A DNA stretch of 34,352 bases from contig JAEEWP010000008.1 in assembly GCA_016287465.1 (NCBI GenBank), positions 1-34,352 on the forward strand, written 5' to 3'. Source of the DNA: Caryophanales bacterium. GTDB lineage: Bacteria; Bacillota_I; Bacilli_A; RFN20; CAG-826. Position numbers and translations under genes: made by a program. The notes under the pieces are model-generated. The model was not told the origin of the DNA. It searched no databases and saw only the letters and a list, made by a program, of their open reading frames with translations. Every line of letters starts with the position of its first letter. Position 1 is the stretch's first letter. Of this stretch, positions 23,767 through 33,057 are shown in pieces.

Positions 23767-24990
23767 ATGTCCACTCTTAAAATCAAAATCGAAAGCGGAA
23801 GAGCTAAGGTCGACTTTGACCTTCAGCATTTGGTTTCCGCTTTTTCTCTTCCAAACAAACTCAGAACTGATTCCTCTTATATTCTTGTTCCCGGCTTCCT
23901 TGATGTTCATGTTCATCTCAGAGAGCCGGGTTTTTCTTACAAAGAGACCATCAAAACCGGAACCGAGGCCTCTGCTCATGGCGGATACACCGCTGTCTGC
24001 ACGATGCCAAACCTCAAACCTGTCCCAGATAGCCTTGAGACCTTGAAGATCGAAGAGGACATCATCGCCAAGGATGCATGCATACACGTATACCCATACG
24101 CCTCTATCACCAAAGGCGAGAAAGGCGATGAGCTTTCCGACATGGAAGACCTCAAAGACAGGGTCTGCGCCTTCTCCGATGATGGCGTTGGCGTCCAGAC
24201 CGAAGAGATGATGCTCAAAGCCATGATGAAGGCTAAGGAGCTCAACAAGATGATCGTCGCGCATTGCGAGGTCAACGAACTCCTCAAAGGTGGCTACATC
24301 CATGATGGCGAATACGCCAAAGCCCATGGCCATAGAGGAATCTGCTCCGCTAGCGAATATATGGAAATTGCCAGGGATATTGAACTTTCAAGAAAGACCG
24401 GATGCAGATATCACGTCTGCCACATATCCACCAAAGAAAGCGTTGAGCTTATCCGCAAAGCCAAAAAGGAAGGCGTCCATATCACCTGTGAGACCGCGCC
24501 TCATTACTTACTCTTAAATGATTCGATGCTTCAGGAAGCGGGCAACTGGAAAATGAACCCACCGCTTAGAAGCGAAGAAGATAGACTCGCCCTCATTGAG
24601 GGAATCAAAGACGGCACGATTGATATCATCGCCACCGACCATGCCCCACATAGCCTTGAAGAGAAATCGAGAGGCTTAGAGAAATCGCCATTTGGTATCA
24701 CGGGCATCGAACTTGCCTTCCCGCTCCTTTATACGGGGTTAGTTAAGAAAGGCATCATCACCTTAGACAAACTTATCGACCTCTTGGTCGTGAACCCACG
24801 CGAGATATTCGGAATCCCATACGACGGATTCAGCGTCTGGAACCTTGATGAGGAATTCGAGGTCAAAGAAGAAACGTTCTTGTCGAAAGGCAAGTCCACT
24901 CCGTTCATCGGAGCGAAACTCTACGGCGTCAACTACCTTACAGTTTGCAATAACCACATAGTTTATGAGAAAGAGGAGGGAAATAACTAA
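23767..24990 (+). CDS. pyrC: dihydroorotase
   Basis: Cyclises carbamoyl-aspartate to dihydroorotate, step 3 of pyrimidine synthesis. From the ATG at 23767 it is 407 residues. Metal ligands are visible as HVH (48-50) in GFLDVHVHLREPGF, Asp in FSDDGVGV (137-143), His166, the H-x-x-H region CRYHVCHIST, and Asp291 in ATDHAPHS. The FSDDG motif marks the type I enzyme of Bacillus and Aquifex. A TTG at 23725 would lie in the leader; the ATG has an AGGAGA site and is preferred. It heads the seven-gene pyr operon, and its stop shares an A with the carB start (TAATG). Confidence 0.96.
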   Translation: MSTLKIKIESGRAKVDFDLQHLVSAFSLPNKLRTDSSYILVPGFLDVHVHLREPGFSYKETIKTGTEASAHGGYTAVCTMPNLKPVPDSLETLKIEEDIIAKDACIHVYPYASITKGEKGDELSDMEDLKDRVCAFSDDGVGVQTEEMMLKAMMKAKELNKMIVAHCEVNELLKGGYIHDGEYAKAHGHRGICSASEYMEIARDIELSRKTGCRYHVCHISTKESVELIRKAKKEGVHITCETAPHYLLLNDSMLQEAGNWKMNPPLRSEEDRLALIEGIKDGTIDIIATDHAPHSLEEKSRGLEKSPFGITGIELAFPLLYTGLVKKGIITLDKLIDLLVVNPREIFGIPYDGFSVWNLDEEFEVKEETFLSKGKSTPFIGAKLYGVNYLTVCNNHIVYEKEEGNN

Positions 24991-27900
24991 TGGCTAAACG
25001 TACAGACGTTAAGAAAATATTAATCATCGGCTCTGGCCCAATCGTCATCGGTCAGGCAGCCGAGTTCGACTATGCAGGCACTCAGGCTTGTTTAGCTCTC
25101 AAAGAGGAAGGATACGAGGTCGTCCTCGTCAACTCCAACCCAGCGACCATCATGACCGACACCCAGATCGCGGATAAGGTCTACATGGAACCACTTACCC
25201 TTGATTACGTCGCGAAGATCCTTCGTCACGAAAGACCAGACGCGATCGTTCCAGGCATCGGCGGACAAACCGGTCTCAACCTTGCTATGCAGCTTGAGAG
25301 AAAAGGCGTCCTCAAAGAATGCCGCACCTTGCTTCTTGGCACCCCAGCCGAATCCATTGAGAAGGCTGAGGACAGAGAGCTCTTTAAAGAGATGTGCCAA
25401 AAGATCGGTGAGCCAGTTATCCCATCCGAAATCACCTACGATATCGACCAGGCTTTGAAGGCCGCTCACGATATCGGCTACCCAGTTGTCTTAAGACCAG
25501 CTTTCACCCTTGGTGGAACCGGCGGCGGATTCGCTGACAACGATGAAGAACTCATCGAAGTCGCGAGAAACGGCTTTGCCCTCTCCCCAGTCCACCAGAT
25601 CCTCGTCGAGAAATCCGTCAAAGGATATAAGGAAATCGAATTCGAGGTCATGCGCGACAGCAAGGACCACGCGATCACCATCTGCGGCATGGAAAATGTT
25701 GACCCAGTCGGCGTCCACACCGGCGACTCCATCGTCGTTGCCCCAATCATGTCCCTCAATGAGCACGATTTGAAGATGCTCAACGACTCCGCCATCAAGA
25801 TCATCAGAGAACTAAAGATCGAAGGCGGCTGCAACGTCCAATTCGCCCTTAATCCAAATTCCAGCGAGTACTTCTTAATCGAGGTCAACCCACGTGTTTC
25901 CCGTTCCTCCGCTCTTGCTAGCAAAGCTAGCGGATATCCAATCGCCAGAGTCACCGCCAAGATTGCCCTTGGTATGGAACTCAGCGAGATCCCAGTCGCT
26001 GGCGGAACCGCTGCGATTGAGCCATCCCTTGATTACGTCGTGGCCAAATTCCCTCGCTTCCCATTCGATAAGTTCACGAGCGCTTCCAATGAGCTTGGAA
26101 CCCAGATGAAAGCCACCGGCGAAGTCATGGGCATTGGTTCTACCTTAGAAGAGTGCGTTCTCAAATCCATGAGATCCCTCGAGATCGGCGCTTGCCACCT
26201 TCACAACAAGATCTTTGATGAAGTCTCAACCGAAGATCTCAAGAAACACATCAGCACCTTCAAGAGCGACAACGTCTTCGCCATCTGCGAGCTCTTAAGA
26301 AGAGGCGTCAGCGTTGACGAATTATTCAAAATCACCGCCATAACCCCATTATTCTTGGAATCTTTCAAGAAAATCATCGATATGGAAAAGGAGATTGCCG
26401 CCAAGCCTGGTGACCTTGAGATTCTCAAAACCGCTAAGGTCATGGGCTTCTCCGATAAGTACATCGCCAAGCTCTGGAAACAGAAAGAGCTCGATGTCTA
26501 TAACAAGAGAATCGAAAACAATCTCATCCCAACCTATAAGATGGTCGATACCCTCCACACCGGAGAGTACATCGCTTACCTCTATTCCACTTATCAGAAC
26601 CTTGTTGACCCAAGCTTCAAGAACGAATCCCGCTTAACCAACAAGAAGAAGATCGTCGTCCTTGGCGCTGGCCCAATCAGAATCGGCCAAGGTGTTGAGT
26701 TCGACTACAGCACCGTCCACGCCGTCCAGACCATCAAGCGCGCTGGATACGAAGCCATCATCATCAACAACAACCCAGAGACCGTCTCCACTGACTACAC
26801 CACCGCTGACAAGCTCTACTTCGAGCCTCTCACCGTGGAAGACGTCATGGCCATCATCAACTACGAGAAACCAGAAGGCGTCATCGCCTGCTTAGGCGGA
26901 CAGACCGCCATCAACCTCGCTGATCCTCTTGCTGCTAGAGGCGTCAAGATCATCGGCACCGACTGCGAAGCCATCGACAAGGCCGAAGACAGAGACCTCT
27001 TTGAGAAGGTTTGCAAATCCCTTAACATCCCTCAGCCAGACGGAACCGCTGTCACTTCCATCCCAGAAGGCATCAAGGCCGCTTCGAGAATCGGATACCC
27101 AGTCTTAGTTAGACCTTCGTTCGTTCTCGGTGGCAGAGCCATGCAGATTGTCAATGATGAGAATGGATTGAAACACTACCTCAAAACCGCTGTCGAAATT
27201 GACGAAGACAAACCAGTCCTCGTTGACAAATACATCGTCGGTAAGGAAGTCGAAGTCGACGCTATTTGCGACGGCATCGACGTCTTCGTCCCAGGCATCA
27301 TGGAACTTGTCGAAAGAACCGGCATCCACTCTGGCGACTCTATCTCCGTCTATCCTTCCTTCTCGATCAGCGACAAGGTCAAAGGAATCATCCTTAGCTA
27401 TGCTAAGCAGTTAGGCCTTGGCATCGGCATCAAAGGCTTATACAACATCCAGTTCATCGTCGACAAAGATGAGAAAGTCTACATCATCGAAGTCAACCCA
27501 CGTTCATCAAGAACCGTCCCATTCCTCTCTAAGTCCACTGGATACTCTTTAGCGGACATCGCTACCGAGGTCATCCTTGGCAAGAGCCTTAAGGAACAGG
27601 GCATCTTCGGAATCTACCCAGAAGAGAAGAAGAGATACTACGTCAAAGTCCCAGTATTCAGCTTCAACAAGATCAAAGGACTCGATGCTTACCTCTCCCC
27701 AGAAATGAAATCCACTGGCGAAGCCATTGGTTATGATGACAAACTTAATAGAGCCCTCTACAAAGCCTTACAGGCTGCTGGAACCAAACTCCAGAACTAC
27801 GGAACCGTCTTCGTCACCGTCACCGACGAGGATAAAGAGGAAGCTCTCCCACTCGTTAAGAGATTCTATGACCTCGGCTTCAACATCGAGGCCACTAGCG

Positions 27901-28181
27901 GAACTGCCTCATTCTTAAAGGAACACGGAATCAGAACCCACGTCCTCAAGAAGATCAAAGAAGGCAGCAATGAAATTCGTGACTCCATCAGACAAGGACA
28001 TATCGCCTACGTCATCAACACCGCGAAGGTCGGTGAGAAGGCTGCTGAGTCCGATGGCTACCAGATCAGAAAGTACGCGATTGAGAGCAACGTCACGATG
28101 TTCACCTCGCTTGACACCGTGAGAGTTCTCCTCGACGTCTTAGAGGAAACCACCATCACCATCTCCACCATCGATGCCTAA
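24990..28181 (+). CDS. carB: carbamoyl-phosphate synthase large subunit
   Basis: Makes carbamoyl phosphate from bicarbonate, ammonia and two ATP for pyrimidine and arginine synthesis. At 1063 residues it is full length. Two homologous ATP-grasp halves each begin with a nucleotide-binding loop (ILIIGSGPIVIGQAAEFDYAG near 10; VVLGAGPIRIGQGVEFDYS near 558) and contain VNPRVSRSSAL and VNPRSSRTVPF. A C-terminal MGS-like allosteric domain (about 935-1063) follows. A strong AGGAGGG site precedes the start. The partner glutaminase carA (pyrAA), normally directly upstream, is absent from the operon and from the window. It must be elsewhere, or the enzyme uses free ammonia. Confidence 0.98.
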   Translation: MAKRTDVKKILIIGSGPIVIGQAAEFDYAGTQACLALKEEGYEVVLVNSNPATIMTDTQIADKVYMEPLTLDYVAKILRHERPDAIVPGIGGQTGLNLAMQLERKGVLKECRTLLLGTPAESIEKAEDRELFKEMCQKIGEPVIPSEITYDIDQALKAAHDIGYPVVLRPAFTLGGTGGGFADNDEELIEVARNGFALSPVHQILVEKSVKGYKEIEFEVMRDSKDHAITICGMENVDPVGVHTGDSIVVAPIMSLNEHDLKMLNDSAIKIIRELKIEGGCNVQFALNPNSSEYFLIEVNPRVSRSSALASKASGYPIARVTAKIALGMELSEIPVAGGTAAIEPSLDYVVAKFPRFPFDKFTSASNELGTQMKATGEVMGIGSTLEECVLKSMRSLEIGACHLHNKIFDEVSTEDLKKHISTFKSDNVFAICELLRRGVSVDELFKITAITPLFLESFKKIIDMEKEIAAKPGDLEILKTAKVMGFSDKYIAKLWKQKELDVYNKRIENNLIPTYKMVDTLHTGEYIAYLYSTYQNLVDPSFKNESRLTNKKKIVVLGAGPIRIGQGVEFDYSTVHAVQTIKRAGYEAIIINNNPETVSTDYTTADKLYFEPLTVEDVMAIINYEKPEGVIACLGGQTAINLADPLAARGVKIIGTDCEAIDKAEDRDLFEKVCKSLNIPQPDGTAVTSIPEGIKAASRIGYPVLVRPSFVLGGRAMQIVNDENGLKHYLKTAVEIDEDKPVLVDKYIVGKEVEVDAICDGIDVFVPGIMELVERTGIHSGDSISVYPSFSISDKVKGIILSYAKQLGLGIGIKGLYNIQFIVDKDEKVYIIEVNPRSSRTVPFLSKSTGYSLADIATEVILGKSLKEQGIFGIYPEEKKRYYVKVPVFSFNKIKGLDAYLSPEMKSTGEAIGYDDKLNRALYKALQAAGTKLQNYGTVFVTVTDEDKEEALPLVKRFYDLGFNIEATSGTASFLKEHGIRTHVLKKIKEGSNEIRDSIRQGHIAYVINTAKVGEKAAESDGYQIRKYAIESNVTMFTSLDTVRVLLDVLEETTITISTIDA

Positions 28182-28191
28182 GGAAGTAACA

Positions 28192-28926
28192 ATGAAGAGA
28201 AGCGTATTTGAAATCGAAAAGAACATCCCTCTCACGAAAGATGTTTTTGAGATGGTCTTAAATGGAGATACCTCAGGCATCACCAACGCAGGCCAATTCG
28301 TCAACATCCTTCTTGATGGCTATTACCTTAGAAGGCCAATCTCCGTCTGCGACTATGACGAAGGCACACTTACCCTCATCTACAAAGTCGTCGGCAAAGG
28401 CACCAAAGCGATGAGCGAGATGCCTGTTGGCACTAACCTCGATCTCCTTGTCGGACTTGGCAATGGCTATGACTTATCGAAAGCGGGCGACCACCCTCTC
28501 CTTATCGGAGGAGGCGTTGGAGTCCCACCTCTCTATAACCTTGCTAAGAAACTCGTCAAAGAAGGCAAAAAAGTCTCGGTTATCCTTGGATTCAACAAAA
28601 AAGAAGAGGTTTTTGCCGAGGATTCTTTCAAAAAACTCGGATGTGATGTCACCGTCACGACCGTTGATGGCTCTTATGGCATAAAGGGCTTTGTCACGAA
28701 CGCCCTTCCAGAAAGCTACTCATATTTCTACACCTGCGGCCCAGAGCCAATGCTTAAGGCTGTGTATAACGCAACGACCTCCGAAGGTGAATTCTCCTTC
28801 GAGAGAAGAATGGGATGCGGATTCGGAGCCTGCATGGGCTGCTCTTGCAAGACCATCACCGGATATAAGCGCATCTGCAAAGAAGGCCCAGTCCTAAGGA
28901 AGGAGGAAATCCTATGGGAGAAATAG
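28192..28926 (+). CDS. pyrK: dihydroorotate dehydrogenase electron-transfer subunit PyrK
   Basis: An iron-sulfur flavoprotein that passes electrons from dihydroorotate via PyrD to NAD+. From the ATG at 28192 it is 244 residues. The FAD-binding RRPIS is at 47-51, the nucleotide-binding GGGVGVPPLYNLAKKL at 106-121, and the [2Fe-2S] ligands Cys209, 214, 217 and 229 lie in MGCGFGACMGCSC and ICKEGPV. An ATG at 28174 inside carB would add six residues; the chosen start has an AAGGAA site and fits the family N-terminus. It overlaps pyrD by 13 bp, as expected for two subunits of one enzyme. Confidence 0.95.
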   Translation: MKRSVFEIEKNIPLTKDVFEMVLNGDTSGITNAGQFVNILLDGYYLRRPISVCDYDEGTLTLIYKVVGKGTKAMSEMPVGTNLDLLVGLGNGYDLSKAGDHPLLIGGGVGVPPLYNLAKKLVKEGKKVSVILGFNKKEEVFAEDSFKKLGCDVTVTTVDGSYGIKGFVTNALPESYSYFYTCGPEPMLKAVYNATTSEGEFSFERRMGCGFGACMGCSCKTITGYKRICKEGPVLRKEEILWEK

Positions 28927-29831
28927 ACACCAAGATCAACCTTTTGGGAATCGAGATCGATAACCCAATCATCCCTGCTTCCGGAACCTATGGATTCGGC
29001 TACGAGTTCGCTGAACTCTATGACATCAACATGCTTGGAACCTTCTCATTCAAAGGAACCACCGCTGAACCAAGATTCGGAAACCCAACCCCTCGTATCG
29101 CTGAGTGCCCTGCTGGCATGATCAACTGCATCGGCCTTCAGAACCCTGGCATCGAGAAAGTCATCAGCGAAGAGCTTCCTAAGTTAGCGAAGGTCTTCCA
29201 TAAGCCAGTCATGGCCAATATCTCCGGCTTCTCCTTAGAGGAATATGTCTCTAATTGCGAGAAGATCGACAAAGTCGATATGGTCGGTTGGATTGAGCTC
29301 AATGTCTCTTGTCCAAACGTCCATGGCGGAGGACTTGCCTTCGGAACTGACCCTGACAACGTAAGAAACGTTGTTAAGGCCGTTAAGAAGGTCATTCACA
29401 AACCACTCATCGTCAAACTCTCCCCTAACGTCACGGATATCGTCGCAATCGCGAAGGCCGCTGAAGAAGGTGGAGCTGATGGCATCTCTCTCATCAATTC
29501 ATTGATGGGACTTAGAATCGATCTCAAGACCGGGGAGCCAATCCTTGGTATCAAGACCGGAGGCCTCTCTGGACCTGCCGTCTTCCCTGTCGCGCTTAGA
29601 TGCGTCTATCAGGTCGCACACGCGGTCAAGATCCCAGTCATCGGCATGGGCGGCGTCTCTAGCGCAGAAGACGTCCTTGAGATGATGATGGCGGGCGCTA
29701 CAGCCGTTGAAGTAGGCGCCGCAAACCTCGTCAATCCTTATGCTTGCAAAGAAATCATTGAGGATTTGCCAAGGATAATGGAGAAATACGGCATCAAATC
29801 GCTTAAAGATATAATCGGAGGAAGAAAGTAA
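28914..29831 (+). CDS. pyrD: dihydroorotate dehydrogenase, class 1B catalytic subunit
   Basis: Oxidises dihydroorotate to orotate on FMN. The 305 residues carry the active-site loop ELNVSCPNVHGGG, whose Cys133 as catalytic base marks class 1, and pairing with PyrK marks subclass 1B (NAD+-linked, cytosolic). Other motifs are GLQNPGI, LSPNVTDI and the FMN phosphate site GMGGVSSAEDVLEMMMAGA. A strong AGGAGG site lies inside the end of pyrK. The stop is 1 bp before pyrF. Confidence 0.97.
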   Translation: MGEIDTKINLLGIEIDNPIIPASGTYGFGYEFAELYDINMLGTFSFKGTTAEPRFGNPTPRIAECPAGMINCIGLQNPGIEKVISEELPKLAKVFHKPVMANISGFSLEEYVSNCEKIDKVDMVGWIELNVSCPNVHGGGLAFGTDPDNVRNVVKAVKKVIHKPLIVKLSPNVTDIVAIAKAAEEGGADGISLINSLMGLRIDLKTGEPILGIKTGGLSGPAVFPVALRCVYQVAHAVKIPVIGMGGVSSAEDVLEMMMAGATAVEVGAANLVNPYACKEIIEDLPRIMEKYGIKSLKDIIGGRK

Positions 29832-29832
29832 G

Positions 29833-30534
29833 ATGGCAAAAGACGTAATCATCGCTTGCGATTTCGAGAGCAAGGAAAAGACACTCGAATTTCTTGATAA
29901 GTTCACTGGCAGAAAGCCATTCGTGAAAATCGGCATGGAGCTCTTCTATGCGGAAGGCCCATCCATCGTGAGAGAGATCAAGAAGAGAGGACACAAGATC
30001 TTCCTCGACCTCAAACTCCACGACATTCCAAATACCGTCAAGAAAGCTATGGCTAGACTCTCTGGCCTCGACGTTGATATGTGTAACCTCCACGCCGCAG
30101 GAACCAGAGCCATGATGGAAGCCGCCATCGAAGGCCTCACTAGGCCAGACGGAACGAGACCTCTTCTTCTTGCCGTCACTCAACTCACCTCCACCGATCA
30201 GGAATCGATGGAAAGAGACATCCTCATCCACGAACCAATCGACAAGGTCGTCATGCACTACGCCAAGACCGCCAAAGAATCAGGTCTTGATGGCGTTGTC
30301 TGCTCACCGCTTGAAGCTGGCAAGGTCCACGATGTCTGCGGAAGCTCCTTCCTCACCGTCACCCCTGGCATCAGATTCGCCGATGGCGACAAAGGCGACC
30401 AGAAGAGAGTCATGGATCCAGCCGCTGCAAGAGCGATTGGCAGCGACTACATCGTCGTCGGACGTCCAATCACCGCCGCAAGCGACCCAGTTGCCGCTTA
30501 CGAAAGATGCATCAAAGATTTCTTAGGAGAATAA
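29833..30534 (+). CDS. pyrF: orotidine 5'-phosphate decarboxylase
   Basis: Final step to UMP. The 233 residues form the expected barrel with substrate-binding ACDFES at the N-terminus and the catalytic [10 protein letters not shown] (Asp59-Lys61-Asp64). [22 protein letters not shown] and the phosphate-binding [12 protein letters not shown] follow. It has a GGAGGA site overlapping the end of pyrD and lies next to pyrE. Confidence 0.98.
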   Translation: MAKDVIIACDFESKEKTLEFLDKFTGRKPFVKIGMELFYAEGPSIVREIKKRGHKIFLDLKLHDIPNTVKKAMARLSGLDVDMCNLHAAGTRAMMEAAIEGLTRPDGTRPLLLAVTQLTSTDQESMERDILIHEPIDKVVMHYAKTAKESGLDGVVCSPLEAGKVHDVCGSSFLTVTPGIRFADGDKGDQKRVMDPAAARAIGSDYIVVGRPITAASDPVAAYERCIKDFLGE

Positions 30535-30536
30535 AA

Positions 30537-31181
30537 ATGGAAAACATCGATCAATTAATTGCTAAAGACTTACTCAGCATCAAGGCTGTCTTCTTTAGCC
30601 CTAACAAACCATTCACTTGGGCCAGCGGAATCAAATCCCCTGTCTATTGCGACAACCGTCTCACTCTCACTGCCCCAGCAGTCAGAAGCGACGTTGAGAA
30701 CGCCTTAGCTGAGACCATCAAAAAGAACTATCCAGAAGTCGAAGTCCTTATGGGTACCAGCACAGCTGGTATCGCCCATGCTGCCATCGTCGGCCACATC
30801 ATGAATCTCCCAATGGGTTATGTCAGAAGCGGCGCCAAAGACCATGGCAGACAGAACCAGATCGAAGGCAAGCTTGAGAAAGGCCAGAAGGTCGTCGTCG
30901 TTGAAGACCTTATCTCCACTGGCGGAAGCGTCCTCGAAGTCGTCGACGTCCTTAGAGAAGCCGGCGCTGAGGTCCTTGGCATCGTCTCCATCTTCACCTA
31001 TGGCATGAAGAAAGGCTTAGAGAGACTTGCCGCTGCTAACGTTAAGAACATCTCCCTCACCAACTTCGACGTCATTGCCTCTGTTGCCGCCGAGGAAGGC
31101 TACATCGAAAAGAGCGACATTGAGCGCTTAATCAAATTCAGAAACAATCCAAGCGACGAGAGCTGGATCAAAGGTGAATAA
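30537..31181 (+). CDS. pyrE: orotate phosphoribosyltransferase
   Basis: Joins orotate to PRPP to give OMP. From the ATG at 30537 it is 214 residues with [16 protein letters not shown], the catalytic flexible loop [15 protein letters not shown] and the PRPP motif [13 protein letters not shown] (119-131). An in-frame ATG ten codons upstream lies inside pyrF; the chosen one has a TTAGGAG site and a normal N-terminus. It lies 2 bp after pyrF and 2 bp before pyrB. Confidence 0.97.
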   Translation: MENIDQLIAKDLLSIKAVFFSPNKPFTWASGIKSPVYCDNRLTLTAPAVRSDVENALAETIKKNYPEVEVLMGTSTAGIAHAAIVGHIMNLPMGYVRSGAKDHGRQNQIEGKLEKGQKVVVVEDLISTGGSVLEVVDVLREAGAEVLGIVSIFTYGMKKGLERLAAANVKNISLTNFDVIASVAAEEGYIEKSDIERLIKFRNNPSDESWIKGE

Positions 31182-31183
31182 AG

Positions 31184-32278
31184 ATGCGCAGCGTCATCGA
31201 TATCGTTGATTTATCGGTTGAAGAGATCGAGGCCCTTTGCAAAAAGGCCATCGACATCTCCGAGAACCCAGAGAAGTATAGCGAGGCTTGTAAGGGCAAG
31301 AAACTCGCCACGCTTTTCTATGAGCCATCGACGAGAACCCGTTTATCCTTTACCGCAGCCATGATGGAACTTGGCGGAAACGTGCTTGGCTTTGCTGGCG
31401 CGAGTAACTCCAGCGCTGCCAAAGGCGAAAGCTTTGCCGATACCGCGAAGACCGTCTCTTGCTATGCCGACATCATCGCCATGAGAACCACCCAGGAAGG
31501 CGCAGCCCTTGTTGCCTCCCGCGCTGGCTCAATCCCAGTCATCAATGCGGGCGATGGCAGACACTGCCACCCAACCCAAACCATGGCGGATTTGCTGACG
31601 ATTTATAAAGAAAAAGGCGGTTTTGATAACCTTACCGTCGGATTCTGCGGAGACCTCAAACTCGGTAGAACCGTCCACTCCTTATTAGCCGCTTTATCGC
31701 GTTACAAGAACATCAAAGTGGTCCTTATCTCACCAAAGGAGCTTAAGCTTCCTGACTATGTCAAAGAAGACATCCTTGAGCCAAACCACATGGAGTATGT
31801 CGAAACCACTTCTCTTGAAGAGGCTATGCCTTCCCTTGATGTCCTTTATATGACCCGCATCCAAAGAGAGAGATTCGATGACCTTGCGGAATACGAAAGA
31901 CTCAAGGACAACTACATCCTCACCGTCGATAAGCTTGAGACCGCAAAGAAAGACATGATCATCATGCATCCTCTTCCACGCGTCAATGAGATCAGCGTCA
32001 AAGTCGATGATGATCCAAGAGCCTGCTACTTCAAGCAGTGTTTGAATGGCAAGTACATGAGAATGGCTCTCATCCTCCTCCTTCTTGATATCGCGAAGAA
32101 GAATCCTGTTAAGGAAGATGTCTTTGCTGGCAAAGGCTACATCCATAGCGAGCACAAATGCGACAATCCTAAGTGCGTGTCCGCGGGTGAGCAAGAGCTT
32201 GAACCACTCTACAAGAAGATCGATGAAGAAGGCCATCTCAGATGCGTCTATTGCGACATCGGTGAGCCAAGCAAATAA
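31184..32278 (+). CDS. pyrB: aspartate carbamoyltransferase with fused PyrI-like zinc domain
   Basis: Condenses carbamoyl phosphate with aspartate, step 2 of the pathway. Residues 1-303 are a normal catalytic chain: FYEPSTRTR (45-53), Lys80 in the mobile SSAAKGES loop, HPTQTMADL (129-137), [13 protein letters not shown] and [10 protein letters not shown] (261-270). Residues 304-364 are extra. They contain Cys326-x4-Cys331-x22-Cys354-x2-Cys357, within [10 protein letters not shown] and RCVYCDIG. This is almost the spacing of the zinc domain of the E. coli regulatory chain PyrI (C-x4-C-x23-C-x2-C). The nucleotide-binding domain of PyrI is missing. The module may stabilise the trimer or recruit a partner. 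The gene is last in the operon. Confidence 0.96.
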   Translation: MRSVIDIVDLSVEEIEALCKKAIDISENPEKYSEACKGKKLATLFYEPSTRTRLSFTAAMMELGGNVLGFAGASNSSAAKGESFADTAKTVSCYADIIAMRTTQEGAALVASRAGSIPVINAGDGRHCHPTQTMADLLTIYKEKGGFDNLTVGFCGDLKLGRTVHSLLAALSRYKNIKVVLISPKELKLPDYVKEDILEPNHMEYVETTSLEEAMPSLDVLYMTRIQRERFDDLAEYERLKDNYILTVDKLETAKKDMIIMHPLPRVNEISVKVDDDPRACYFKQCLNGKYMRMALILLLLDIAKKNPVKEDVFAGKGYIHSEHKCDNPKCVSAGEQELEPLYKKIDEEGHLRCVYCDIGEPSK

Positions 32279-32292
32279 AAAGAGCAAAAGAA

Positions 32293-32320
32293 AAGAGGCT
32301 GCGATTCAGCCTCTTTTTTG
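32293..32320. terminator. bidirectional terminator between pyrB and lemA
   Basis: AAGAGGCTG (32293-32301) pairs with CAGCCTCTT (32307-32315) over a 5-nt loop. T-rich tails follow on both strands, so it serves the pyr operon and the minus-strand lemA. Confidence 0.94.
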
Positions 32321-32333
32321 TTTGCGTGGTTGT

Positions 32334-32999
32334 TTAGAAGAAGACGCCTTCGGATTCCTGCTTCATTGCTAAGCTGGCAGTGAATGGGATACGAGTGGTG
32401 TAGCCTTCTTTGGCAGCGACATACTTCTTGGCCCAAAGGCTGAAGATCTCGGTGTTCCAGTGATTGACGGTGTCATTGTAGACTTCGCGGGCAGCGGTGA
32501 TTTCCTGCTGGAGGTAGGAGTTCTGCTGCATGACAGCGGCGATTTCCTGGTGAGCCTTGAGTTCTGGGTATTTCTCGAAGGCGATGTTGATCTTCTTGTC
32601 GATGTTCTCAAGAGTGGTCTGGAGTTCGTTACGGGCAACATCTGGATCAATGCCAGCGCGGGCTTTGGCGATGTTGGTGAAAGTATCTTTATCTAAGTCA
32701 ACGGCCTTGTCGAGAAGCTTGGCGGCGTTCTTGAGGATGGTGACGCGCTGGACCATGTAGTTATCGATGGTTGAAGCGTCGTGCTGGATCTTCTGCTCAA
32801 GCTGTTTGAAATAGGTCTTGGCTTTGGCTTTCTTGAACATGTAGACGATACCGCCGATGATGAAGAGGAACCAAACTCCGATGTTGATGAATTTGTCCAT
32901 GCCATCAAGCTCGACTGGAACTTTCTTTTCGATGACGTGAACGCGTAATCCTTCGGTATTTTCCAAGGACTTGTCTAATTCGTCTAATTGTGGTGCCAT
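32334..32999 (-). CDS. lemA: LemA family membrane protein
   Basis: LemA proteins have one membrane helix and a long antiparallel helical bundle; their function is poorly defined. Here, of 221 residues, an N-terminal segment of about 37 is followed by a helix at about 38-55. The helical domain contains the family features LDKDTFTNIAKARAGID, then YPELKAHQEIAAVMQQNSYLQQ and ITAAREVYNDTVNHWNTEIFSL. LemA often starts directly with the helix, so the N-terminal part is somewhat unusual. A clear AAAGGAG site precedes the ATG. It lies 58 bp after the unrecognised gene to its right, probably in the same unit, and ends at the terminator shared with pyrB. Confidence 0.88.
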   Translation of the reverse strand: MAPQLDELDKSLENTEGLRVHVIEKKVPVELDGMDKFINIGVWFLFIIGGIVYMFKKAKAKTYFKQLEQKIQHDASTIDNYMVQRVTILKNAAKLLDKAVDLDKDTFTNIAKARAGIDPDVARNELQTTLENIDKKINIAFEKYPELKAHQEIAAVMQQNSYLQQEITAAREVYNDTVNHWNTEIFSLWAKKYVAAKEGYTTRIPFTASLAMKQESEGVFF

Positions 33000-33031
33000 T
33001 GTTATTCTCCTTTGTGGTTGGCTTTATATTA

Positions 33032-33046
33032 GCACCCTTAGGGTGC
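33032..33046. repeat. perfect inverted repeat upstream of lemA
   Basis: GCACCC and GGGTGC flank TTA. No T-run follows on the minus strand; instead an AT-rich TAATATAAA follows, which could be a -10 region. It may be an operator for lemA or a hairpin in a shared mRNA. Confidence 0.4.
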
Positions 33047-33057
33047 AAATAAACATA

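Noticed and set aside
23707-24333. 208-codon minus-strand frame
   Set aside because: It is antisense to pyrC and its leader, with no recognisable domain.
25478-25960. 160-codon minus-strand frame inside carB
   Set aside because: It is the complement of conserved ATP-grasp sequence. Several such shadow frames occur along carB.
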